Both the position numbers and the translations under genes were made by a program. A stretch of 64,000 nt of DNA from assembly GCA_949752745.1 (NCBI GenBank), contig OX457026.1:69806591-69870590 (forward strand), in the 5' to 3' direction. The DNA comes from Protula sp. h YS-2021. Taxonomy: Eukaryota; Annelida; Polychaeta; Sabellida; Serpulidae. Positions 1 through 45,019 of this stretch are shown here, one piece after another (within the stretch, counting starts at the first letter, position 1; each line of letters starts with the position of its first letter). The notes under the pieces were generated by a model. The model saw nothing but the letters and a program-made list of their open reading frames with translations. It searched no databases and had not been told where the DNA came from.

Positions 1-389
1 TTAGCGCATACAAAATGTCATGGCTGAATTAGAAACCTATTCTAGCGTTTGTAGTCACTATCCAACTTGCAACTTGACTGGACAAATCAATGCGTTACAA
101 ATGTTAAAATACGATATCATAGATTTTACCATATTCTATTCGTCTTTTCCTCTTTCATCTTTTAATATTTACGTGAGCGTGTGTTAAACTGCAGCACTGC
201 TTTTGTGGCTTTTGATAAAAGTGGTCTTTTTCCGATAAAATCTTTAAGTGAACTTGAAACAGCATCTCCTAATGTACTTCAAAACAGCAATGTTTCATTT
301 ATGTCAAACTGTGTTTGAATACACTTGAAATTGTTAAGCAGACACACTGCGTTCCCTTAGTTAAAAAATACATACACATATGGCATTGT
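1..389. other. Non-coding, no gene seen
   Basis: AT-rich sequence with no ORF of note, no domain-like translation and no obvious repeat structure. Confidence 0.4.
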
Positions 390-398
390 GTGGATAAT

Positions 399-1137
399 GA
401 ATCCCGGACAAAACGGCGACGGCCAAAACGGCGACGACCAAAACGGCGACAAGTGCAACCCCGGACAAAACGGCGACGAAGATTAAGAATTTAATGTTAA
501 AATCAAAATACAAAGAATAGTGTTGCCAGATAAATCAATTCATTTCTACTTGAAGATAAGTATAATTTGAACCAATATTTAAATTTTAAGGGCAAAATAA
601 AATGGATAATTTAACATTTATTTTCTCATATATTTCTAATTACAATTATACGATAATCCATCGTGGGGGAGGGGGGGGGGGGGGTGGGTGGGTAAAAAGT
701 ACATTTTGAAAGACAATTGTATTTAGCGACTATGCTCACTAATCCGTTATTGCACGTGAATCCACATCAATAAAAAGCAAAATAAAAATGCCTATAATAG
801 TACTTCGGATTATCAGCAATGAAAGGCCGATGTTTTAATCGCCTTAATGAGCTAATCCTTGTCTGTATCGGTTATGTGAAATGCTGTTATTAAATACGAA
901 TCGACACCAATGAAAGGTAAGAGTAAATTTTATTTTATCTGAGAAAATAATTTTCAGTTTTACCTTAGAAAATAAACGCAACGTTGTTACTTATTGTTTC
1001 CTTTTAATAAGCGTTTTAAAGCATAAACTTAAAAAAAAACTCCGTCGCCGTTTTGTATGGGGTTGCACTTGTCACCGTTTTGGCCGTCGCCGTTTTGGTG
1101 TTCTCCGTTATGGCCGTCGCCGTTATGGCCCTTTATT
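399..1137. mobile_element. Short Mutator-like TIR element, copy 1
   Basis: The left end (399-482) is built from reiterated 'aaaacggcgac' units after a 'gaatcccgga' start. The right end (about 1038-1137) carries the same units inverted ('gccgttttg'). The 9-bp sequence gtggataat flanks both sides (390-398 and 1138-1146), which reads as a target site duplication. The interior is AT-rich with a G-run near 664-690 and no transposase, so this is a non-autonomous element. Long TIRs plus 9-bp duplications are typical of Mutator-like elements. Copies at 25476 and 44461 share the 'gaatcc(c)gg(g)aca' start. Confidence 0.7.
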
Positions 1138-1146
1138 GTGGATAAT

Positions 1147-2851
1147 ATTTCAATACACGTGTATTTAGGCAAGAAGTAATCATCGTGTTGGCAATGCTTA
1201 TGCTTTACAAAATTTGTTGAGGATAAAATAAATAACTTCAGATAAATAAAACAAGTACAAGTGTGTTTTTTTTTTTTTGCTCATGGAGCATGTCGTGAAA
1301 ATATCTGTAGTCTGTTTCCTCGGAGTTATAAATACATCTGACTTCCTGTGCTAAGCCCATCACACCGCATCGAGGCATTGATTCGAGATAAAAAAAATGC
1401 ACTATTTTTGTAATTTACCATTAATTAAATAGATAAATCATCGTAGCTTCGCGTCGGGGATATTGCATGATGACTTTGGCAATCTTCTGCCGAAACCAGC
1501 TACGTCATTTATTACTCACAGAGTTCGACTTTGTGAGGTTTTTATCACACAACTCGCACGAGACATGACTAAATGAGTCGACACTGAGTTGCTTTGGAAA
1601 GAGACTAAAGGACAAAGGCCCACTTGATTAAATGCGCTTTAACTGCGATGCGGACAGCGTGGCAAAACTGAAGATGTTTGGCAATATGATGCTTAAAACG
1701 ATCTAGATTTTCCTCGTCAAAGGCGTAATGAAATTGTCTATACTTTGTAGTCAATTATTCAATTATCATGGTATGATATTTAGCTCTTCAATTTCAGTGA
1801 AAGATGTGATTTTTTTTCCCATTTTGTTGTCGGGTAGGATTTATTTGTGTGCCTGTATAGTCTGTGTGTGCATATGCGTCCTGTTAAGTGTGTAACATGA
1901 AAGTAAAACCGTCATACTTTATGTAACACTTTGCTAAAAATCAAAATTCTGTACAAGACCTCAACAACACCCTTATGAAACATAGCTGCACCAAATGCAG
2001 GCCGCATCGCGCGGCATTATATGAGCTCAGTGAATGGCACTTTATTACAAGTGCCGTTTCTGGAGAGTTTCTCAGCAACAAGCCACGGCAAATGAAAGTG
2101 TGTAGAACTAATACAATCAACCACTATTACGAGAAAAAACCTCCCAAACCCCCTCCTCCTCCCCTCTCTCATTTGCCGCCCTTTAAAACAGACGGATAAT
2201 AAAGCCCCATGTAAAGGGGAAGTTAGGTTGTAAGTTGACAAGCAACACGCCACTTGTACTTATTTCGGCGTCTTAAGAGCTCATTTAAGCGACACTTGTT
2301 ACACTCGTAGCTGCCGAGAGTAATAAGATATGAGATATGAGCTTCATTAATTAGATAGAAGCATTTCATTTGATGCGGCTTTTTTGTCACAAAATGGAAA
2401 GTGTGAGTTTTTATGCATTTTAATGAAATTGTGGAGAAGCCGACAACATTTCGAGAGAGTGAAAAACATTTTAGCCTTTTATGATACGACTTTTTCATTT
2501 AAAGTTAATTTGTTTAAAAAAATTCATTCCGCTAATGGTTACTCCCTGAAATTGTATCTATGGGAATTCATTCGCGTCCTTATTTATACAGTTGCTCCAT
2601 TCCACATGCTAATTTTGATTATCAGCTTTGTCCGTGTGTTGACATGGTGGCGCACGTATGAAGTCTTCGATGCACGAACAGTGAAGCGGAAGTTGTCAAA
2701 GGACTGGTTGTATTAAAACTAAAAACAAGCTCAGACTACAACACTTGTTATCAGGTCCAAGTCTGCCTTGGTCTGCAGTGAAAAATGAAAGGACAGACGT
2801 CGTTTTGAACCAAAAAGACTTGGCTATTCACAAGAGAGAAATACATAAAAT
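1147..2851. other. Non-coding upstream region of gene A
   Basis: No exon-like or domain-like translation was seen. Short open frames around 1975-2716 on both strands lack recognisable content. The 3' part should contain the promoter and 5' UTR of the lectin/CUB gene starting at 2852, but I see no clear TATA box. Confidence 0.35.
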
Positions 2852-35399
<32,548 letters not shown>

Positions 35400-36378
35400 C
35401 CCACTTACTACAACGTACTGATTCAAGCAGTGGTTTTAAAACTGAGAGAAGTCGTGAACGCGCACATTCTGACCTTTACCCTTCAAAGTTTTTGCCACAA
35501 CTACCGTAACACTGTATGGCCGTTGTTGTCACGACATTTTCTCCTATTTGTCTTTATTTAAGTACAAGTTTTACATTAGAGTATTATATAAGAGTCCATG
35601 TAAGTGTGTTTCGGTGTTTTCAGTTTTCTGTCTTTGTTAATGAAACTCGCATGAAACTATCTCACACATATAACGATCCTTTTTAGCCCAGACAGCCTTA
35701 GGCGTTTGGTTTTTAAGCAAACACCCTGGTGCATAGCGTCATTTATACTGCTGTATATACGGAAAGGGGGAATCTGCAATAAATGGAGCGCCTTCGGAAT
35801 ATTTCTCGGCAACACAGTTTGTTACATCTACATTCGGATTTTCACTGATATAGGTTGTATTGATTAATCCAGAAGCGTAGATACAATTCACAAGAACCCG
35901 TATTGTATAACGTATGTTGTTAAGATCATTAGCAACATAAATCACCCCGCCCTCTCCACTAATAGGAGTAAATTCGCAGAGCTCATTCGTGGCTCTGTGC
36001 AGATCAGCTGGTTATTGCCATGTGTCTTTAACAAAGGAGTTTAGTAACTGACATTTAAATAGAGAAGAAAGTCCATGTCTATTAATTGTTTTAAATCTTC
36101 AGCTGTTGATTTAGTTGTTGTCAGTTTTGCCAAGTCATCCATAAATATGTAAAAAAGAAGCAACTAGCGTTTGTGAAGCCGTCGTATTCACAACAAGGTT
36201 TTTTAAACCACAATTAATGTAAACGTTGGTGTGTATTAATAAAAAAAGGTTAAAAAGGAAAGCGTGTCGTGTTCTACACAGTGAAAATTTCTTCCACGGT
36301 ATTGTGGGATGGCATTTTAGCCAATGCGTGTATTTTTTGTCTGACTATGATTTCAATTCAGCGGCTGATTTTCGCATT
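35400..36378. other. Intergenic/3' UTR between convergent genes A and B
   Basis: No coding signal was seen. AATAAA at about 35778 could serve gene A. Nothing else recognised. Confidence 0.4.
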
Positions 36379-36584
36379 TTATGGTTTGGCCAAATCCAGT
36401 ATTCCTAAGTCTTTGAGAGTTTCCACAAACGTCATATACGCCTGGATGGTTTTGATGGTTGCCTCCACATTGTCCGGATCGGTGAGGTGTCGACTTCTGG
36501 TGATCAAACGAGAGAACGTCTCAGCATCGCTCATAATGTAACCACTGCCAAGTCTTTCGATGTAGTTCTCTATCGTGTCCGCTT
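36379..36584 (-). CDS. Gene B, last exon
   Basis: Acceptor TTTTTGTGTCAG, phase 1, ends with TAA at 36381-36379. Helical sequence (DTIENYIERLGSGYIM, TIKTIQAYMTFVETLKDLG). Part of the unrecognised multi-exon gene B; see 36379-43972. Confidence 0.7.
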
Positions 36585-39500
36585 CTGACACAAAAAAAAA
36601 AGAAAAAAAAAAGAAAGATAGTTTGTGATAGATTTACATTAAGTACATGTACTTCTTCATTCTCATTTATAAACGAATTGACATCGAAGTTTTATGTTGT
36701 AAATATCACACCACGACATTTATCACTGTGGGTAAGAAAATGAAAAAAAAGTGAAAAGGAAGAAGAAAAATGTATTTTTGTGGGCAATCAACATTGATTA
36801 GTGGTTAAATTTTGTAATGCGTAATTGATAAATTAAATTAAATCTCAAAACATGTGGACACCACTTGCATGTAAAATGTTCTAAAGCAGAGGAAAAAAAC
36901 AAATGAATAAAAATAAAAATAAAATAAAATTAATAAATAAACTGGACCCTTTTCTGTTTTTGACATGTTGCATCCCATGTTATAGCCCAGTAACCAGTCT
37001 GACGTCGATGAAACGTCGATTTAAGAGTGCTTCGATACTAGGCCAAGTTACAACATTGAATCTAGTTTTGATTGGTTGCGACTACGGATCAACGTCTTTG
37101 ACACAACGTTGAACAGACAATAGTTGAGCAACGATGTCTAGATGTTGATTTTGCCCGCAAAAAAAACACACACACACATCCGCAACATTAAATCTGGTTA
37201 GTAATTTGGTTGTGATCATATCTGCCTGCAACCATAGATCAACCCCTACTTAACGTCTTCAACATCCATTCAGCGTACGTTTGATAAAAATGCTCTTTAT
37301 ATGTGACGTTGATTTTCGTTGCCGAAAACTGAAAAATTTTCTGATGGTCACTTATTGTTTCAGTCGCAAAGTTGAATGTATTAGGAAAATGTAGAGATCA
37401 AAATAGACATTCCAAGAATTTCCATGTCACAACCTAAAACAAAACCAAAAAAAAAAAAAAAAAAACAAACAAACAAACAAATCAACAAACAAACAAACAA
37501 ACAAAAAACACATAAAAACAGTGTTGCGTTAACGCTCGCATGGCGTGGTACCGGTAATGACTGGTTACTTTGGAAATTGACTCAGGACATAACGTATGGG
37601 ATATTCAGAAGCCCGCCAGTTTTTTTTACAGCGTACTTTGAAATATATTCAAGAAAATTAAGTTCATGCACATCCTATGTTATCCGATGACACCAAGGGA
37701 ACTTTGACGGTCACTGTCTAGACGGTGATGTGATTAATATTTTCGATACGGTCTGTATGTCACTCTCCACACGTCTAAATAAATCGATAGATAGACGTTG
37801 TGAAGTTGGAAGCCGGAGTCTTCCCACTTCCCTTTATTTAGGCAACTGCAGAAGAAGATCACCTCGGTAAAACATTTGGCTAAAATCCTGTCCTCCCACC
37901 CCAACAAAAATAAATAAAACTAGAAGCTCATTCCGCTAGCGAAATGTTAAACACTTGACAAAAATTAAAGCGCAAAAATACTTATTCAGTGGGTTATTTC
38001 TTGAATAATATATTGCAAACAAAACAGCTTGAATACGTCTTATAAGCCGAGTAGGTTGTTGTTGACTTAAAGTTTTATTGACTGATCAGGCATACGCCTT
38101 GTTATCTATTTACGCGCTGAGAGCTCGCACAAAGCTCACTGAGCAAATGTGTATTCTGTGCTGTCGTTAAATGCTACGCATTTATTTGCAAAAAATACAC
38201 TCTTACTGGAATGAACAAATTTTTACAGCGTCATAAATATTAAAGTGACTTTGTATCATAACAATCTTGTAACAAAAGATGGATAATTCTTCGCAATTTC
38301 TTTATTTTTTTGGCGAGTTAAGGAAACCCAAAATGGCATTTATAATGTGAAAAAAAATCAGAAGTTCATTCCGTAGCGAAATGTTAAACACTTGACAAAA
38401 AATAAAAGGCAAAAATACTTCCTTCAGTGGGTTATTTCTTGAATAATATATTGCAAACAACTCAGCTTGAATACATCTTATAAGCCGAGCAGTGTTTGGT
38501 CGTTGTTGACTTAAAGTTTTATTGACTGATCAGGCATGCGCCGTTTTATCTATTTACTCAGTGAGAGCTCGCACAAAGCTCAGCAACTGTGTTCTGTGCA
38601 GTGCATTAAATGCTAGGCATTTACATGCATAAAATACACTCTTTTCACATGGCGTTTTTACAAAGAAAACGAAATCAAAGACGAAAATAAAAAGTGACAT
38701 GCACATGTTCAGATGAAGCTCTTCATAAGTCCCAAGTTTCATGGTTGTAGGGCCCATAGGGTCAGAGAAGAAGAAGACACAAAAAATCGGAAAAACTGTC
38801 AAGAAGAAAAAAAAAGGACGAATTTTGCTCGCACAAATTCATATAACCCTTGCAAGCCAAAGGCTTGTCAAGTGTTAACGAGGGAGATAGTAGCCCAGCT
38901 GAGATGTCTGCTGTTCAGCCTAGCGGCAATAATACAGCACATAACACATATCTGCTCACTCTTTGTTGGTGGTGGAAAGATAAATAGCTTGCTTGTACTG
39001 TTAGCTATATCATAGCATGCTCCTACCTTATGTTGGGCTCCAGTGGAAAAAATTCAATGTCCATTTTTGCACATAAAATGTTAATGGTTTCTTAAAAAAA
39101 TTGAAGTGGACAAACTAGACATGCTACAGTATCTCTCTGGAAACTGTCGGTGTCTTAGCCCTAACCTTCTCAATGGATTTCGCGTGACAATGTTATGGTG
39201 AAAAAAAAGGGAGTCATACGGAAACATTTTACAGAATCATACGAATTCAATAAACTATGAAGACCGAAAATCTCCAAGTGTAATAACAGTCAATATGCAA
39301 TCACAATTACAACAGAATAATTTGGCTTTTTTGATAACGATAATCGAATAGCAATCCAGTATAAATCCTCCGATAAATTGCAGGTACTATGACAGCAACG
39401 CCCCCCCCTCCCCAATGTTCAAGGACGAAGGGGTTAGTCCCTTCAACCATGAGTTTGATTGGTTAGGTATGTGCAGTGGGAATTACTCCCCATTTTCAGC

Positions 39501-42500
39501 CAAGTAAGGCCATGCATCTACAGATCAAAACAATAGAGTACTTACGAAGGAGTGCTCGGGTTATCTCAGCTGTACTGAGAAACGACGGCGCTCCGATGGC
39601 GACATATGACGTCAGCTCGTATTCCTGGACTTTGAGTACCACTGCGTAAGTGTCCGCCCACGACGCCTGCAGGGGCCAGAGGTCCGGAAATCCGCTTGCG
39701 TCAGCCCATCTTGCCAAATTTCGTAATGTGCGCTTGTAACCCTCCAGCTCACGTTTCAGCTTCTCTGCAAATCGAAATGGCATTACGTCACATTTCGGGA
39801 CTGGGTTCTAGGGGCGGGAGATTTTAAAAAAAGATCGCAACTATGGATTCCCTTTTACAGATTCTGGTTTTTGTGTTGTAACTCTTCATTGTTTGGCCGA
39901 ATTTTGCTCTTTGATTTTCAAGAAATATGTTTCATAAATTTTTTAAACCTAAACCTGCATTTCTAGTGTTTTGGATCTCTACTCTCTTTCTGACATGCAA
40001 TTACATTCTAACCGCTTGTCTGGCAAAGAAAACATAGAAAAACCCCACTAAATTTTATACATAAAGCGACTACACTTCAGATTAAAAGGTGTATAAAGAT
40101 ATTTTGCCTGGCCAGTTTTATATGATTTGTATTTGAAATACGCTTATAATAAACTTTCCATCCCGTGACATTTATTACAGCTAGATTAGAAACGTAAGAT
40201 TTCAAAGCCTCTTTAAAGGCTAGAACAGTGGGATGGGATGAAAACAAAACGTGCTCATTAATCTGACTGATAAATATTCACTAAATACTCCAGCCTTTTA
40301 CAGAGGGTAGATATTTGGGCATCAGACATTTAGATATTTTTTTCGTATTTTTACCCAGCTGACATTGGGTTTTTACCATAAAGCTGCTCAGCAGAGCTGA
40401 CAAGGTGTTCCAGCTGCCGTATGTTCATATGAAGTGCTTGAATCAGCTGCACTGTGTTTTTCGCAGCTGCGGCGACAGAAATGGTAAAATAATCACAATA
40501 CAATATACATCAATAAACCGCTACACATTTACTAACAGCAGATCTGTAATATTCTATTCTGTTCAGAATTAATAAATATTAGGGAGAACGTTTTGTTGAT
40601 ATGAAAAAGAGGAATCCTGGGGTAAGCCCACATCGCAAATAAGACATGACCAAATAGAACCACTTTTCAATAGTTTCATTCCAGATGACCTCCATGATGG
40701 TGAACTCCCATAAACAGGGTCACCCCGGAAACTTAGTTCAGTCCAAAAGGGGGTTCCGTTTCTGGGTCTTCACTGTGCATTACGAGCTGGCTCATAGTTT
40801 TATTGTTTTTTAAAAGAAGGATATTTTAACTAAATTGATAGTGTCTCACGGATGACTGATATGAGTATTTGGTGTTACACGAATATGTGAGAAAAAAAGA
40901 TGGCCTGGTTAATATAAACAAACCCATTCTTATAATTAAAGAGAGTTAACGTCAATTGCGATTGCAAAAATATACGAACTCGCGAAATGAAGTCAACTTT
41001 TTGTCTTCGTCTTCAATTTATTTTCTAAATTACTTTAATCGACTGTCGTAATTTAATGTTTTGATGATAGGAAAATGAGGACTGATTTGAGGCGGACTTT
41101 TTTTATCATGTGTAAAAAGCAGGCCATCCGAAGTCATAATGACCCTGCTTGGTTGTCTGGGTTTTTATATGTCACAGAAAAAGAATGGCGGAAGACTGCT
41201 TCCGCAACGTCACTGCAACGTCACAGCGGGCTGAAAAAGGTTACATCGATAGCACCTTTACTGTGGTGTCAGCCAAATAGGTTAGCTTTCATACTGTTCC
41301 GGTTAAAGGACGTCGTCCCCAACCCAAACAACCCAGCCCCCAAAAGGCCGCATACTTTAAGCGACGTCCGTGACTCTTGACTGTAGATTAGCACTTATTC
41401 ACACGAATTAACAAACTATACCTGTACACTACAAACCTGTCATTCTACACGCCAGGTTGCGCCAGGCGTCGTCGTTGTTTATGTCTATGCCAAGGATGGC
41501 GCTGCTTGCCTCTTCTGCGTTAACTCGAAGCTCCTCAAATGTTGGCGTGTTCACAACACCCTCTCTAAAGCAATTTGTATAATTTATTTCATAATTAAAT
41601 TAGGTATCCCAGAATCTGATCCAATAGCATCTGTCCTACATTTAGTGCTACAAAAGAGAATAATATGACATTTGATCAAAATTAATTTCTCCGAATAATT
41701 TGATTTTAAAAAGTGGCTGACTGTCCTTAATTATTTTCTTGAATATGTGGCAATTTTTCACCTAGATTTTTTTATTTATTATATTTTTCGTACCAAATGG
41801 CGTCAAAATAAATGCGGATTTTAATAATCATACAATCAGAATAAGCTTGAAGTAAGCGAATTAACAAACCAACAGAGTTCTTTCAATCCGAAGACAGTCT
41901 TAACTCTACATAAATTGAAGCCCCCATCCCCATTTCCTACCCTACCCCCTTCAATCAAAGAAAAAAGAAAGACTGTGAAATTTGAGGAAAAGCAATAACT
42001 ATTCGATGGGGTACAGCAAAAGTATAGAAAAAAGAGAATGAAACTGTTAAAATGAAGAAAAAATACAAGGTTACCGAAGAGTATAAAATGCATTGAAAAG
42101 TCTCAGGCAGGACACATCAGAAGTGCTTCCTCGGAGGGTGATACTCCCCATCACAGCAGCTTCTACAGTGGCAAGCATATAAAAACAAATAACATAAAGT
42201 GTTGGTTGAATCATAAATATAATCACCTCGAAGAGAGGAACACTTTTTGACCACTCAAAGGGGACTGATGGCTGGTCCTATTTCTTGGGTCCATGATTGA
42301 GCCACTATTCATTATAAAATTAGCGATCGTTATCCATGTACATATTTACTTGTGCACTTAGCTCCGTATGCATAATCTCAAACACTCAACCCTGTGCGTA
42401 CAGCCTCACACACAGTCCCGTATGCCCAACCTCGTACAACCAACCTCGTACACACAGCCTCGTACACCCAACCTCGTACACCCAGCCTGATACACCCAGC

Positions 42501-43972
42501 CTCGTACACCCAGCCTCGGACAACCAGCCTCGTACACCCAGCCTCGTACACCCAGCCTCGGACAACCAGCCTCGTACACACAGCCCCGTATGCCCAATCT
42601 CGTGCAACCAGCCTCGTACACCCAGCCTCGTACACACAGCCTAGTACACACAGCCTCGTACACCCAGCCTCGGACAACCAGCCTCGTACACACAGCCTCG
42701 TACACCCAGCCTCGAACAACCAGCCTCGTACACCCAGCCTGGTACCCAGCCTCGTACACACATCCTCGTACACACAGCCCCGTATGCCCAACCTCGTACA
42801 ACCAGCCTCGTACACACAGCCTCGCACACTCAGCCTCATACACCCAGCCTCGTAGATCCAGTCTCGTACGTACAGCCCCCCTGTGCTCAGTCTCATAAGC
42901 ACAGCATGGTACATTCAGCCTCGCCTACACAGCTTCGTATACACATCCTAACCTCAGCCTCGCCGGCACATTCATTCACGCAAGTCCCCACACACAGACT
43001 TCCTCTGTTACAAACAGCCGGCATTCGGAATGCTTAATTTTGGTTCGCTACTTGAATTAAACGAATCTGTTGACAGCTTCTACAACTGGACAACGGGTGG
43101 GTGATTCGGGCAGCTGCAGCTGCATGACCGTCGGTTCGTTCAAAAATATGGTGCTTCCGGTAGAAATTACACACAAAGTCAAAACAATGTCAAAAGAGTA
43201 AAGCTTTTGTCATTGCTCCAATGAATCTCTATTCATAAAATTTAAAGAAAAAAACACCGACAATGCACGATAAATAAATTAAAATTTAACTACGGAGAGG
43301 TTCAGTGTTAATTAGATTCAACCAGCCGCAATTAATTAGGATTTACCTTGTATGAATTACCCTTTATGGTATCAAAAGTTATTCATGTTTGCCCCCTTCT
43401 TGCCAAATTTCTTTCTTCGCGAGGGTTGATCTGGGTTGATGCCCCTAGCCCTAGTTCTCCCGAATTGATAATGACTTACCCAACAACACAGGCAGTGCAA
43501 TGGTGAATATCACATTCGCAATAAAATTGAAACCAATCATTTTCTCTGTTTTACACTGATATCATCTGATGAAGTTTATCTCTGTTGCGTAAAATTTTCA
43601 TGACTTCGAAACACGATATCCTGCTTGACAGGGCTGTGCCATGCTCACACCTCAAGTCTCGTTGCAATGCTTTTAAAAAGTATGAGCAATACGTGTCTGA
43701 TTTAGAGCTCCAATTTTAACTCAAATTGTTTCGATGTTTTTTTGACAATCCAATAAACAATTATATAGTGAGAAGTATTGCTCAATTATTTCTGTTAGGC
43801 ACGGAATGTTTTTTTATCTTGAAACAGCCGGTAGTGTTGCTGTTTCAAATCTTTCATGTCTCAATTTTCTCACATGTTACTCACATAAAGAGGTCGAATC
43901 CCACCGCTATAATATAATGCCAACTGACTTACCTCTTGTGGTAAGAATATTTTGATGGCCTGATAGGCTTTG
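36379..43972 (-). CDS. Gene B: unrecognised multi-exon gene, 3' part
   Basis: Exons on the minus strand: 43972-43933 (tentative), 42162-42075, 41564-41437, 40466-40377, 39764-39546, 36584-36379. From 42162 on, all junctions are GT..AG with matching phases and an uninterrupted frame. The joined product is helical, with no domain I can name (segments include TFEELRVNAEEASSAILGID, LIQALHMNIRQLEHLV, LKRELEGYKRTLRNLARW and ASWADTYAVVLKVQ). The 5' end is not located. Converges with gene A. Host gene by exon structure; function not assigned. Confidence 0.6.
37441..37512. repeat. A-rich / (CAAA)n tract
   Basis: Poly-A followed by caaa repeats; simple sequence. Confidence 0.85.
37921..38880. repeat. 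Dispersed repeat, copies 2 (partial, 37921-38218) and 3 (38352-38880)
   Basis: Both match the insertion in the Tc1 relic at 26305-26822 and start near 'tagcgaaatgttaaacactt'. Copy 3 ends 'gcttgtcaagtgttaa'. Open frames in them are not genes. Lie in an intron of gene B. Confidence 0.75.
39546..39764 (-). CDS. Gene B exon
   Basis: Acceptor GATTTGCAG, donor CTTC|GTAAGT, phase 1 to phase 1. 72 codons, Trp-rich and helical. Confidence 0.72.
40377..40466 (-). CDS. Gene B exon
   Basis: Acceptor CGCCGCAG, donor TATG|GTAAAA, phase 1 in and out. Encodes a helix (NTVQLIQALHMNIRQLEHLV). Confidence 0.68.
41437..41564 (-). CDS. Gene B exon
   Basis: Acceptor TGCTTTAG (phase 2), donor ACAG|GTTTGT (phase 1). 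Reads TPTFEELRVNAEEASSAILG. Confidence 0.65.
42075..42162 (-). CDS. Gene B exon
   Basis: Acceptor GCCACTGTAG (phase 1), donor CTTCG|GTAACC (phase 2). Reads AAVMGSITLRGSTSDVSCLR. Confidence 0.6.
42385..42960. repeat. Minisatellite of 12-15 bp units
   Basis: Dozens of imperfect 'cagcctcgtacacc' units. Open on several frames of both strands only because of its composition, so the long frames here are not genes. Lies in an intron of gene B. Confidence 0.88.
43933..43972 (-). CDS. Gene B, tentative 40-nt exon
   Basis: Bounded by AATCTCAG and AAGAG|GTAAGT. Phase 0 entry and phase 1 exit agree with the exon at 42162. Too short to be certain. Confidence 0.4.
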
Positions 43973-44460
43973 CTGAGATTTTTTGTAAAGAAAAAGAAAT
44001 GTTGCTCAGCAATTAATATTGGCGGTGTCACTGGCATTGACAGTCACCGTTGTAGTGTGCAATTGCCCTCAGCGAGAACGATGAGGCTTCTATTAATGGA
44101 CTGACCGATGTATTTATTGAATATTCTGAAAGTATTTCCAAATATTTAAATATAAAATTAGCAAAGAAAGGAAAAACAAGCAGATGCTTTGAGAAACATG
44201 CTATGAAACAACTTGTTATACAGTGCACATGATCATGTGATATTAAGAATAACCAGGCAGTTCTTAGAAATCCTAAATTATATTCTCTTGTCCGAAAAGC
44301 CACATGTTTATCTACACACTTGTCTCTCTTTAATTGCTGTATTTAGTCATGTATTTTAAAATATCCATTAAAATCAATATGAAGTTTATTGTATCATCAC
44401 TTATGTAATTATGAATTTATAACACAAGTATTTACAAACTGCAAACTAATTACTGGAAGC

Positions 44461-45019
44461 GAATCCCGGGACAGAAGGGCCTGGGACATAACCATCTTGG
44501 ACTTAAGGGGTCCACGCCATAACTGTCCAGGACATAACGGCTCCGAAAGGTGCCGGTCACATAGATAGGCGTAGTAACTCAAAACTGGCATGAAACAAAG
44601 ATTATGAGCTCCTTATGCACATGCATGGATTCGCACGTCAGCCGCTTCCGGATTATCTTCTGTGTGGAGGCAACAAAGGCTGGGGATTAACCTCAGTGAC
44701 ATAATGTATCACAGATGTGGCATCTAAAGGCACTGATGGATATTTGATTGACACTTTCTTTGACACCACATCACAGAGATGTTCTGCTCTATGTTCTGGT
44801 GCCTTGTACAGAGATTTCAGAGTACATGCCAGTCAGCATTTCATTTTATAAATAAAACAGCACACTGACCGTTCAAAATATAAAACAGTCATTTTGATTT
44901 TACGTAATTTTCAGCATAAAATATTCAAAAAAAGTTTTAGATGAAAATAACTGCCGGGGCCCTTTTGTTCAATATTTCGTTCTGGTCCACTATGTCCTGA
45001 GCCCCTTTGCCTAGATATC
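44461..45019. mobile_element. Short Mutator-like TIR element, copy 3
   Basis: Starts gaatcccgggacagaagggc like copy 2. The right end carries the inverted 'ggcccttttgttc..' motifs. Flanked by actggaagc (44452-44460) and actggaggc (45020-45028), a 9-bp duplication with one mismatch. Confidence 0.75.

Noticed and set aside
37000..37200. Possible relative of the 45059 TIR ('cccagtaaccagtctgacgtcg')
   Set aside because: Resemblance is limited to the first about 40 bp, with no partner repeat found.
42378..42914. Long open frames with CTRLVVRGW-type repeats
   Set aside because: Minisatellite open in several frames on both strands; a composition artefact.
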